A DNA stretch of 64,000 bases from Epinephelus fuscoguttatus. Its lineage: Eukaryota > Chordata > Actinopteri > Perciformes > Serranidae. A model generated the notes under the pieces. The model worked only from the letters and a program-made list of their open reading frames with translations. It was not told the origin of the DNA and did not search any database. Shown here piece by piece: positions 50,701 through 64,000 of this stretch (position 1 is its first letter; every line of letters starts with the position of its first letter). The DNA is taken from the NCBI RefSeq assembly GCF_011397635.1, contig NC_064753.1:31582322-31646321 (forward strand). The letters run 5' to 3'. The position numbers were made by a program, and so were the translations under genes.

Positions 50701-51328
50701 ATAAATATTTTGACAGTTAGTTGTAAAATGGGATAAATAAAAACATGGATAAAATCAACAACTTGTAGTCAAATTAGATCCAAAAAAGATGTTTTTGATG
50801 CACTGCTGTGGCTGTGACTCTTATATCAGCCTAAAAATGTGGATCTTTTGTTTCTCATCTTCACCCCTGCATCTCCAAATTGAAGCCAAACACCCACAAA
50901 GCCCTGAGAGACGACCAGCAGGCTCAACAGTCCCTTACCTCCGTGACAAAGTTGCTGTGCAGCCCCGCAACATGGGAGTACTCCCACCCCACGGTGCAGG
51001 ACACCCTCTCTCTGGGCACCTTCTCGGAAAACTCCGTGCTGTTCGCTGGATACTTGAACAACTCGCAGTGGCTGAGCCCGGAGCCGTTCACCCAGGGAAT
51101 GGTGAGGTTCAGGTACCCCTGTCTGGAGAAGTTGCTGGGGAGGAAAGCGGACGGCAGCAGCCGCGGGTCCGTCCTGCAGTGATACGACTCCGGGATCAGG
51201 GTGTAGAAGACGTCGCTGAATAGATTCAGCATGACCGCAAAGTTTGGGAACCAGCTGAAAAGAACCACGAGTCGGTTGTAGCGTCCATAGCCGCCGATGT
51301 GAGGGAAAATCGTGGTCTCGTAATCCAT
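35772..51328 (-). CDS. slc22a31: SLC22-family organic ion transporter
   Basis: A predicted 12-helix major-facilitator protein of the plasma membrane; the substrate cannot be read from sequence. Nine coding exons, minus strand: 51328-50939, 47003-46900, 45523-45369, 40687-40519, 39385-39240, 38825-38717, 38172-37958, 36674-36563, 36204-35772. All are GT-AG, in frame, 610 aa. Exons of 104, 155, 169 and 215 bp are the sizes I know from other SLC22 genes. Visible: IGGYGRYNRLV N-terminus with TM1, a large Cys-containing extracellular loop with NFS and NLT sequons (about 45-130), GYILLGTLCDWFGRR after TM2 (the MFS motif), VFPESPRWLL, NHFGRRGMLLLSA in the second half, MPTVVRGGCLG, and a long hydrophilic tail of ~90 residues. 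The start MDYE matches the family N-terminus; an in-frame ATG 14 codons upstream (51370) is possible. The name rests on location between ankrd11 and dpep1 more than on sequence identity. Introns 1 and 3-5 are rich in repeats. Confidence 0.88.
36705..36985. repeat. short inverted-repeat element in slc22a31 intron 8
   Basis: Left end 'gctgcaaccataatcaataatc' and right end, in reverse, 'ggctgcaactaacaattatttt' are similar inverted ends. The interior contains 'ctaatcgattaattgag'. This AT-rich family is very common in fish genomes and is non-coding. Confidence 0.65.
37559..37914 (-). repeat. dispersed SINE-like repeat, copy 3 of 4, in slc22a31 intron 7
   Basis: Very similar to 19440-19804, including the unusual 'cttctaaccgcttcatcctc' end and the run of seven G's, so the two belong to one young subfamily. 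It sits 43 bases from the donor of the 215-bp exon. Confidence 0.75.
39735..40245. mobile_element. truncated relative of the 5208-5938 element
   Basis: In slc22a31 intron 4. It begins 'ttaaaggaacagcgtgtagg', includes 'cacagaggtctcctcctctc', 'accaataaaaacacagaata' and 'gattatacactaatgaaaac', matching the other copy in reverse orientation. It stops at 'gccaatataactctctc' without the distal inverted repeat. Confidence 0.6.
43667..43698. repeat. CAG/TAG trinucleotide tract
   Basis: Short run of cagcagcagcag, tagtag and cag units in slc22a31 intron 3. The alanine-rich frame across it is incidental. Confidence 0.8.
45770..46000. repeat. dispersed repeat fragment in slc22a31 intron 2
   Basis: 'atcatagactgtaaagaaat' followed by 'atggacgtagccacagtgac' and 'atcacccattggtttgtgaa' is the end of a familiar teleost DNA-element family. 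Its far boundary is uncertain. Confidence 0.5.
48030..48376. mobile_element. element with 20-bp perfect inverted repeats in slc22a31 intron 1
   Basis: 'cattggtccgacatcccatt' at 48042-48061 is the exact reverse complement of 48345-48364. Between them lies non-coding sequence with 'ggttaggtttaggcaca' and 'ccgccgggagccgttcag'. I read it as a short DNA transposon. The outermost ends are approximate. Confidence 0.7.
48540..48812 (+). repeat. dispersed SINE-like repeat, copy 4 of 4, 5'-truncated
   Basis: Starts at 'ttgctggcatgttctccctg', so it lacks the tRNA-like head, and continues through 'cacagtccaaagacatgcag' to an 'aatgaatgag' tail. It is the only plus-strand copy. Confidence 0.75.
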
Positions 51329-51504
51329 TTGAAGACGAGTGTTTGTTGGAGTGCACGAGTCTGGGGCCATTGCGCAGTGAGTGCGCACGCTCGACAGCTG
51401 AGCTACACAGCAGCAGGTAAAGCGCGCGGGGAGGAGGAGGAGGAGGATGAGGAGGGCGGAGGCAGCTGGGGTCGACCTATGAGACACCTGCTGGGCTGCC
51501 TCAG

Positions 51505-51639
51505 TGACTCAGTGCAGGGTGGCCCCTGAGTCACACAGAACAACAGTCAGCACACAGAGATGGGAAAGAAGGAACTAAAGTTACCAAGCATCTGTCACCA
51601 ATCAAATTATTTTTGGATCTGTGCGCCCACGTGACTCAG
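51505..51639. promoter_or_regulatory. three TGACTCA (AP-1/Maf-type) motifs upstream of slc22a31
   Basis: TGACTCAG at 51505-51512, its reverse complement CTGAGTCA at 51526-51533, and TGACTCAG again at 51632-51639. All lie within 180-310 bases upstream of the start codon. The third overlaps a CACGTG E-box (CACGTGACTCAG). The motifs match AP-1 and bZIP-Maf/Nrf2-like half sites; use as a promoter is inferred. Confidence 0.5.
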
Positions 51640-52265
51640 GAGATGACTTGTGACAGCTCGTGATTACATAGTAAAATATGGCAGCTTTAAATGAGTTTAA
51701 ATTCACTTTTCATTCTTAGGAACATGGGCGGAGTATGAGACAAAAGGCTCCTGGGCGCAGACATGCAAAAGCCCCCCCTCCCCTTATTGCACAGGAGCAC
51801 ATTAGTGCGTGAACATGTGTTTTTAAAACAGGGTTAACCCGCTGAAATAGGCAACAGACTTCTTTCCCACTGCCAGTAGACCAGAGCTGTGCACACGGCT
51901 CTGCAGCAGACGAGTATGCCTTTCCGTGTGTGTGGTTTTTTTTTCCTGTGTGTCATGAACAGACCGGACAGGTTAGTAGAAAGCAGCATGGAGCGCTGTG
52001 AGAGCTTTACTTATTCAGTCTCTCTTTTGAGCTCAGTGCTGACTCATTTGGATCGATGTGTAAGCACTGCTGGTGTGCAGACGATGATATCATCTCCCTG
52101 GTAAAGGGGCTAAAATTAGTGCATTCACCCAGGTGTTGTATTTGCCATCGATGCCCATCAGAGCCGGAGCAGATAAATACCCATGACTACTGCAGAGTCA
52201 TCTGACGTGGGAGTGGATGATGATTGTTAAGTTTCCCATTACATTAAAAAGTCAGATGTAAGCAG
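51640..52265. other. slc22a31 upstream region
   Basis: No gene recognised. The open frame at 51889-52104 has no family signature. Confidence 0.35.
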
Positions 52266-52299
52266 GTGTTAGTGGGGGTTTTGTGCAGTGGGGAAGGGG

Positions 52300-52560
52300 C
52301 TCAAAACTTTTTGGTTTTGCCTCTTTTTTTCTCTGTTGTTATGCATGTCTTTGTAGTCATTGTGCATCTTTTTGGGGTTTTGTGTCTCTACTTAGTTGTT
52401 TGGTGTCACTTTATGTTTGTTTTCTTGTTGTGTGTCTCTTTGTGGTAGTTTTGCCCCTTTTTGTCATTATTTTGTGTCTCTTTGCAGACCTTTTGCATCT
52501 TTTCATGGTCTTTTTTTGTCTCTTTGTTGTCATTTCGGTCTCTTCCCGGTTGGTACGCGT
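52300..52560. repeat. T/G-rich degenerate tandem repeat
   Basis: Loose repetition of 'tttgtgtctctttg' / 'tagtcattttg' every ~25-30 bases. The same wording occurs at 8440-8620. A hydrophobic 103-residue frame here is a by-product of T-richness. Confidence 0.65.
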
Positions 52561-54545
52561 TAATTTAAGTGATATTTTGCAATTTTGCAGATGAAGGTCA
52601 GAGGGGGCCCTGACCCTTTAGGCCGTGGAGCCAGTACGTGGTAGCAGCCCTCAATAATCCATCCATAGCTAGAAATATGGAAGTCGGACATTAAAAATGA
52701 GCAAACTAACTCATAAGTCTGTAATCCCTGTTGTTGTCAAATGATTCAGTAGTGCACTTTCATGAAGCTGGGATACAATTGATAGACAGAGTTAAAAAAA
52801 AAAAAGGGTCAAAATCAAAGCGGCAGCAGAGTTATTATAGTTTCTTTCTTTTTTGATTTGTTTAATTTTCTTATTTTAAATCTGTTTACTCTCAGTTAGT
52901 GTCCACAGTGGGTCTGCTCCTTTCACTTTAGTTTTAATTGTTTAAAAGTGTTACGTTTCAGTTTAGTTTTTATTAGTTTCAGTATTAGTTTGGGTTTTTT
53001 ATGGGGGGTATTTTTCAGAGGCAAGATATAAGAAGTTCACAATAGGTATTACAATAAAAACACAACACTTTGTGAAGGCAGTTGACTCACAGTTACGGAA
53101 ACAATAAGCACACGCACTAAGGCTTCCTCATCCCTGTTGTGTTGACCAACTTGACCAAAGTGACAAAGATTGAAATTACAACTTTTGTATATTTTTAATT
53201 TTAGTTTGTTTTCTAAGTACACATTATGGTTTCAGGTAGTTTTCATTTTTTCTTTAAGTCTAGTTTTATTTTCATTTCAGTTAACTAAAATGTTTTTAAC
53301 ACCTGCTTTTAGTTTTTTCTTTAGTTTTAGTTAACTATCATAACCTTGAGTGGCAGAGGCTGAGTTATCCTAACATATATCTTAACATTTATAGTCCACA
53401 GTGTGGGTCAAGCCCCCAAAAGCTGGATCCTACACTTCCCATAATGCATCAGTGTCTTTCATTAGACCCTGCCTGGCCCCTAAATGTCCAGTGGTGTCAA
53501 ACAAAACACCTCCAGCTTTAAAATGCAGACTTTGTGTTTAAAAACTTACTGAAAATCCAGTTTTAATATCAAGGGCTGAACTTTTACAGGATACTTCTGG
53601 TGTTAGGAATAAATATTTCTGATATCACAAAAAAATAAATTGTAATATTAGAGGAGAGAGTCAGTCGATTGTCAGTTTTTATCACTTAGGTCCTAATATA
53701 CACCCAGCTCCTCTAAAATGCAGCTATGTATTATAATATTTATTTATTTTTTATTTTAGTTGCCTGATTTTGCCTATTCAGTGCTACATTTGTGGCCTCG
53801 TAGTGCCAGTAAGTCCAGATACTAGAGGTTTATTCAGCCTGAAACTAAACTTGGCCTTAATGTTGAGTGTTAGCTGACACTGTCTGTAGTGGGATCAGTG
53901 GATCAGTTGGGATCTGTGACCTCAGGATCAAAAAATGCATGGTGCTAATGTTCAGCAGGTGACTTGAGATTGTTCCGTGTGGCTTTACCTAGAATCATCA
54001 TATTACATTACACTGGAAGTCCACACACAAGCTACAAGGAACTGTCTTATTTTTCTGATTCATGCAAATCCAGGTGATGACTCATGAAGACAAACTGGTT
54101 TCTCTGCCTTGTGACAGTACAGTTTGTAATGGTGACTGCAATAAGTGCCATAATTATGTAATCTGTTTGGTGACGGGACTCCGATGAGCCTGAGTTAGAT
54201 AAAGACAAAGCTATACGAAGACAGCGGACATGTTTGAGAATAGAATGATTTACTATTCTTGATGACAAGCCTGATAAATAGCTCTGATATGAACAGACGT
54301 GATTGGTCAGAGATGTTCAGGTTGAGTGAGTGAGCTCTCCCAGGCTTCTTCTCATACGTAACAAATTTGGTAGCTGTGTCACAGAAGGAATTTCAAGCAT
54401 TCAGATTGGGAAACACCGAAGACCTCTGACAGCAGAGCGTTACCTCATCCTGCTGTCAACAGAAACTGGTCTCCTGGTCCACCATAATAACTCTGCTGGT
54501 CTTTATGTTGAGGTAAATGTTATTTAAATGTATGTTAATTACTTG
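52561..54545. other. intergenic with repeat debris
   Basis: 52850-53345 has repeated 'tttagtttt', 'cagttaactaaaatg' and 'agttaactatcataaccttg' phrases typical of a degraded fish repeat. The rest shows no gene. Confidence 0.4.
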
Positions 54546-54889
54546 AAAGGGGAAAGTTCAGATTTTTTGAACTGGGGTCGTATAGGGGAACTTATCCATA
54601 GACAGTGTAGTCGACATGCCCCCAGTTTGGAGAAGCAGGCTGGAATCCGACATGGAAGATAATCTTTCATCATTTATTTGAGGGCATTTCACAGACAGAA
54701 TGAGGCTAAAATACATTTTGTTGTTGACCCTGTCCACAGCAGTACACATCTTAGCTACTCTGTTGCTCTGACTCCAGCCTGCTTCTCCAAACTGGGGGCG
54801 TGCTGAGTGACAACTACCATAGGTAATACATTGACTGTGGATAAGTACCTCATACAACCCCACTTCAAAAAATCGGAACTATCCCTTTA
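54546..54889. mobile_element. 344-bp palindromic MITE-like element
   Basis: The left end 'aaaggggaaagttcagattt' and right end, in reverse, 'aaagggatagttccgatttt' continue as inverted repeats over about 38 bases. A second inner pair ('ccccagtttggagaagcagg' and its reverse complement) lies at about 54620-54645 and 54773-54798. The element could fold almost end to end. Non-coding. Confidence 0.85.
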
Positions 54890-56000
54890 CGGTATTTAGC
54901 TTAGGGTCTTAGCTACAAATAAATGTTTCAATGGTTTATGTGCACAAATGTTCTCTAAAATTAGGTGATTTGTGATTCAGGTCATGTTGTGGACTGGTGC
55001 CAATCAGCCTCATCACCAACTGGTCCTAAGGACAGAGGGATGTCGTATGCTGTAAAGCCTTGTGAGGCAAATTGTGATTTGTGATATTGGGCTTTATAAA
55101 TAAAATTGATTGATTGATTCACAATCATTTGCAAAAAATTAAGCAAGATTGCTTCATTGCATGTCTGATGAAGGGCAGGAGCCTGAAATGTTACATCTAA
55201 ATAAATTTTCAAGGAGCAGCTTCTGGTGTGCGGACTTTATCTTTTATTTCATACTTACCTTTTGGTCCAGCACCCAGCATTAAGTTTTTTGGGATGTGCG
55301 TGCTACTTTTACCTGTTAGTGTTAAAAAATGAAGCAACCAATGGAAAAAATTTAACATTAACTTCAAAGAAGAACTACAAAACATGAATATTTAATAGAG
55401 TATCTGCCTATTTTTTGTTTTTAAAACCAAACACTTATAAGCAACTATGTTTGCCATTGACCATTTAAAATAGTAATTAACAATATAAATGTTGTTTTTA
55501 AACTTCCAAAAAAGTTTTAATCTCTCAAAATACAACTACAGCTCTTGATTTTACAGTTGGTTGGCACAATACTGCCCACATTTGACCCAAATTATGTTTG
55601 CCAGCGACCATTAATCATCACAGACTGTCAGATCTTATATCAAAATGTAGCTGATTGCTCTATGAACTAGAAGTAACACATTCCCAATATCTCTAACACA
55701 GTTTTATAATACCTAGTCCACAGACCACTTTTACTTAAAATTTCACCCTCATCATAAAAAGTAAGTGACTTTTAGATGTTTTCACGTAGTAGCTGAGTGC
55801 AGATGAAGACAACAACATTCTGATGTCACATTTTTGTTTCTGTGACCTTCAAAGGGTCAGAAAAAAGCTGTGCGCCAATCAACCCCGGTCTCCCCTATGT
55901 TGGCTGTATCAGAGGAACTTTATGATGCGGGTGCATGTGATGTAGCGTGTACATCATGACACACACACAGCGCAAACACAAAATCAAGAACCAGAGGACG
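54890..56000. other. intergenic between ankrd11 3' end and MITE
   Basis: Contains a reverse copy of the 24975 repeat at 54985-55110 ending in 'aaaattgattgattgattc'. Otherwise AT-rich, with no gene seen. Confidence 0.45.
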
Positions 56001-59000
56001 GCCGGCAATATTTCAAAATTTTATTAACGAACATAATCTCTGAGGAACAACAGCAGTTCTCGCGCTCTCTGTACATGCAACTGTAGAAAATAACAATTTA
56101 GAATTTTTACTTTTCAGTTTTAGTCTTTTTTTCCCATCCATCCTCATTTTCAGTTTCTCGCATTTTTGTCTTTTTATGTCTTTTTTTTAACTTTTATTTT
56201 TTTTTGCAGGAAATCAACAACAGCTAGAGGTGAAAGTACTGGATTTCTGTTACAGCACTGACAATAGCATCGACAACCCCACCCTCATATACCCCACCCC
56301 TCCCCCGCCCCTCTTAGCTGCTCCAACAATATGTACACAAATAAACTACATTGTACAAATAAAAAAATGTTACATTGTTACATCATAATCACCTGCAGCA
56401 AGCGCACGCAGCTCGTTGCTGTTAGAACCCCACATTCTACGCAATTTTTCAGACTAGTACAAAGAGGAGGGTGCAAAACGTCCTGGGAGGTTTTATTTAC
56501 AGAGCTATGTACAGTATGTCTCTTTCACGCATTACAAGGAGGAAAATTTACACAGCGGAGACCAACTTCAAAACAAAAACATACCACAGGTGTCAGAAAA
56601 AAAACAAAAACAAAAACAAAAACAAAAAAAGATAATAAATAGGTTATTTCTCACCAATTAAAGAGTAGTTCTCCATGCTTTTTATTAGTCATTTTCACTC
56701 TAAAAAAGGAACAAAGAAATAGCTACAGTCTTGGTTTTTAATTAAAAAATTAACAAAACTAGAAATAAAAAGGCTTGAAATCGTGATTCTATAGAATGAA
56801 AAAATAGCAATTATGTATATTTATGTCCAGTAAGAAAAAAAACAACAAATAACAAATCTAAAATAAACATTATGAGTGAATGTGAGGAGAGTAGAGGTAA
56901 TATGTTGCTGACTGAGGTGGTGTCAGGCTAGCATCTGTATCACCACGGCCAAGTGCTCTACTGTGCATCTGAGGGCTGATGTGTGTGTTTGTGTCTGTGT
57001 TCAATTTACCCAGAAATCACTGTTTTTCCTTAGATGAGTATTCACACTGCAGAAATCGACGCGGATGGATGTGTTTAGTCTGTTGTTCTGTCTGTGCAGC
57101 GGCGTACCGCAGACTGAGGGGGTAGAAATCGCCTGTCAGTTGTGTCGACCATCACCATTTCAAGCCTTTGTGGTTCAAATAAATGACTGATTACAGAAGT
57201 AAAAACAAAGGCAGGGCTTTACACCGTTAAAAAAGGTGACACATGAAAACGGAAAAACACACTTGATGTCTTGTAAACAATAGTGAGAGGGTGTGGTCGG
57301 TCAGGGCATAGTAACGGTATACATTCTGCTTGATAAGCAACGTGATTGACATGCCACTGGAGTTTATGCTTTATACAGGAACAAAAGAAAACCCCTAAGA
57401 TAAACACAACAACATTCAAAACTACATACACTGAGCTAAAAAACACACAAGGATCCTGTGAACAAAAAGACACCCTTTAAACCTCGTCCCCCCAAAAAAC
57501 TGTGTAAGAAACCAATGACAAATTAAAAACAAAAAAACATGACAAACAGGGGTTTTAAAAACTTTCTGGCTATTTGTATCCAAATATGTATGCCTATGTA
57601 TACCAACCAGGATGTGTGTGTATCTCTCAAAAGATTACCCAGGACTATACATCTAGCCACCTTGTCTGCACAGTGTAATAGCAACAACCATTGCACTTGA
57701 CTAGACATACCATACACAGCTATGCTGACTGACAGTGTGTAAATAACTTTTCAGATAATATTGCCATCAGGATACATGAGCAGCTCTCGCACACAGACGG
57801 GGAAGCCTGTGTGGTAGGTCGGGAAAGCTTTTCAAAACCAGGACCCACTTGTAAAAATAGAGAATCAAATACAGGTCAGAAATCAACGTGGGATTTTTTT
57901 AAATTGAGGATAAAAAAAAGAAATCTAATCAGCATTTAGCTATTTCTTTCCCCTCCACTGTTGGTGTTGATGTCTGTCCACTTTTTGGTTCGTTCTGAGA
58001 AGGTTTAAGTCTCGTAGCTGTCTGCTCGGGCCTGACACAGGAACGTGACGACAGAGTAATATGAGGAAGTAACCGAACGTTTAAAATCCCTGACAAAACT
58101 TGCCAAACTCCCGTGCGGATTGATAAAAATTAGAAGGCCGACGTGACTGGAGTTATGATTTATTATCATGGTGTTGTGTTGGGAACTGAGCTCCCTATAG
58201 CCTGTGATAAAACATTATTATATTTAAAAACACCCATTCAAATGAAAGGCCACAGGTCTGATGTGAAGCCAATTAGGTTTTTGAGTTTTCTGACACACTG
58301 GCGCCATCCAGTGACTAAAGCTGGAACAGCACCTAAAACAATAAGCTGCTCACCAATACTGGACAAAGGGGCAGACAGACAGACAAAACAAAGTTAAAAG
58401 TATGGAATGAAACCTTTCACTGGCTGTTACAACTCTTCAGTCTATTCAATGTGAAACGCAGATGAGCTGGGAGAACAGAACACGTAATGAAGCGCTGAAA
58501 GACCCGCGTCCCGTTGGTTTTTAGAGACGATGAGTTTTTGTGATGATTATAAAGTATCCAACGTCCAATTTTTGTAAATTAAAAAACACGAAAAATGGTT
58601 TTGAAATGACACGATGCTCGTGAATGACATCTCTCTCACTTCCATCCCTCCTATATATATCTATGTGACTTTGCCCAACAATGAGTACATTTTTTTTTTT
58701 TCACTGAAAAAGGCATTTTCTTGGTTCGAATTTTTTTCAGATATAATTGTGTAGTAAAGCAATGAATAATAATCCTCTGTCTATTCTTTAAATAAATCCT
58801 CAACAACTATTCTGCTACATCTGAGGGACTATATGGTGGTTTAATCCAGAAGTGTTCTCTGTCAGCTATTTGTGAGTTGTGGCGATCCGCGTCCGGGCGA
58901 GTTGCCGTACGTCACCCCTGAACGGGATCTACAGATGGGATCGTACAACTGTGCACTGGAGTCTTTCAAATACTGACAGAATCGTGTACACATTTTGGCC

Positions 59001-60374
59001 CATGGATATGAGGGGGGAGGGGGAAAGTGCTGCCCAAAAGTGAACTGTACATAAAAAGATACTTTTTATTTCTTTTATGTTTTTTTCTTTACACTTAACT
59101 GAGTGATATTACAGTACATAGGTTATTTACAACTGTGCAGTAATGTGTGGCAAAATAAATTATCTAGAAGGCAGCAAGAATACATTGGTTAACGAATATA
59201 AAAACTGTACATAATTTACGGAATACAACTTTTTTTCATTTTTCTTTTTGTTTTTTTTTCCATTAAACTAATATTGGCTCTGTAGTGTTTCAAGTCACTT
59301 CCTCAGAAACAATGAAATGCCCAAGTAAAGAAATAGACACAAACAATATTTCTCTCCTCCTGCCAAAGCACAAATTTCTCAATAGTCTCTTTGAATCTCA
59401 ACATTCGTTATGTTTGTTTCTTCTGGTTGTCCTGTGGTGGTTTTTGCAGTCCATGGCGATCTGATGTGTTTGTGTTGGAGCAAGCAGGGTGGCTGAGGAA
59501 CACTCCGGTCTGTCCTCAGAGATCCATGCCTGTCCTCTTCTGTTTCGCCAGGCTGAGAGGCTGCGGGGGTCAGTCTCTTCCTCTCAGACACTGGGCCCTG
59601 ACGTGCACACACATCGCTAGCCCTCTGCTGTGTTCCAACCTGCTGCAGGCTCTGTTGCACTACTGTTAACCTAGGCCTGGTGCAGTGTGAACAGAGAGGG
59701 CGTCCTCTGGGTATACGGTCTTATAGCCCCAAAACCATCAGCGGCTGGTTCTAGCTTCCTGGTCTGTTCGTCCCATTGAAGATCCACATGATGCACCGCG
59801 GCTCCGTTGACGTCTTCTGGGTCAGCGCTGGACTCGGTCTAGTTCTCCTGGCCCACCAGGAGCCCTGGGTCAACAGGGGAGGCTTCTCCTTAGTCCTCCC
59901 CCAGGACAGGCACCACACTTGTTGGGAGAGCTCCTCTCTGATGCCTCCTCCCAGCGGTGGTGGTGGTGGTGGGTCTATTGAAGCAGGGACCAAAAACGAA
60001 TGCAGAAAATATATCTCTGTCCCCTGTCTCACCGAAACTGAGCACTGAGGAGTTGTGTCCCGATATCAGAGCCCCAAAGCAAAAACTGTTTCTGCTTCTC
60101 ACACTCTGATCAAACAAAAGTGTAAAAACTTTGAGGATGAAAGTGCAAGTTGTGTGTTTTCTTTTTCCCCAGTAAAAACATGTTTCCTTCTTCACGGAAG
60201 GGAATCCAGAGCAAGTTTTTCATCTTTACTCTTTTTCTATAGAATATAATTTTTTCCTGTCTAAAGTCCTCTTTCAAAACTTGCTAGCCCTTTCCATTCG
60301 TTCTGTTCAACGAAGTCTCTTTGAGAAGAAGTGATTCAGACAAAGTTTGCTCTTAATCTGTGAGCGCAGGTGTG
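56001..60374 (-). other. ankrd11: ankrd11 3' UTR
   Basis: No protein gene and no transposon I recognise in 4.4 kb directly downstream of the ankrd11 stop. The minus strand ends with AATAAA at 56025-56020 (in 'cgttaataaaattttg'), a good distal poly(A) signal. Long T/A runs and many short frames occur but none has a family signature. The absence of repeats, in contrast with the flanking introns, suggests transcribed, constrained sequence. Earlier poly(A) sites may also be used. Confidence 0.6.

Positions 60375-64000
<3,626 letters not shown>

Noticed and set aside
50826-51356. 176-residue minus-strand frame overlapping slc22a31 exon 1
   Set aside because: Out-of-frame shadow of the exon, whose true frame has SLC22 motifs and a correct donor site.
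59379-60195. Several 90-100-residue frames on both strands
   Set aside because: They lie in the ankrd11 3' UTR, overlap each other on both strands and match no family I know.

Overview
The window is eukaryotic, vertebrate, and most likely a teleost fish chromosome. Genes are split by GT-AG introns, CA/TG microsatellites are frequent, and the dispersed repeats (tRNA-derived SINEs, LINE 3' ends, hAT-like and Helitron-like elements, short inverted-repeat elements) are of kinds I know from spiny-rayed fishes. I see no prokaryotic genes, CRISPR arrays or viral genes.

Four protein-coding genes can be rebuilt exon by exon with intact frames. (1) A cytosolic sulfotransferase of SULT2 type lies on the minus strand (4942-8097): six exons, 296 aa. 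(2) dpep1, a GPI-anchored zinc dipeptidase, lies on the plus strand (23770-32713): ten exons, 422 aa, all metal ligands present. (3) An SLC22-family organic ion transporter, called slc22a31, lies on the minus strand (35772-51328): nine coding exons, 610 aa. (4) The 3' end of ankrd11 lies on the minus strand (60375 to the window edge): the end of its giant exon plus four short exons, followed by a gene-free 3' UTR of about 4.4 kb. The neighbourhood ankrd11 / slc22a31 / dpep1 matches human 16q24.3 as I know it, which supports the symbols. The sulfotransferase is not part of that human block as far as I recall.

Layout: 1-4.9 kb intergenic, with a SINE and a Helitron-like element; 4.9-8.1 kb sulfotransferase, with an inverted-repeat element in intron 5; 8.1-23.7 kb a repeat-rich gene desert holding a LINE 3' fragment, a nearly complete but broken two-ORF LINE, a large palindromic element, two more Helitron-like copies and a SINE-like repeat; 23.8-32.7 kb dpep1, with a 39-bp minisatellite in intron 2 and a near-perfect hairpin just before the last exon; 33.8-34.7 kb an hAT-like element inserted inside another inverted-repeat element; 35.8-51.3 kb slc22a31, introns full of repeats; 51.5-51.6 kb its probable promoter, with three TGACTCA motifs; 52-56 kb low-complexity and inverted-repeat sequence; 56-64 kb ankrd11 3' UTR and coding end.

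The genes do not form a pathway. Dipeptidase and SLC22 transporter are both plasma-membrane proteins, typical of absorptive epithelia; sulfotransferases act in cytosolic conjugation; ANKRD11 is a nuclear chromatin regulator. I found no convincing undescribed biological system. The most interesting items are repeat structures: a nested transposon, a deletion series of one element, a 49-bp hairpin beside a copied piece of exon, and a 330-bp palindrome.
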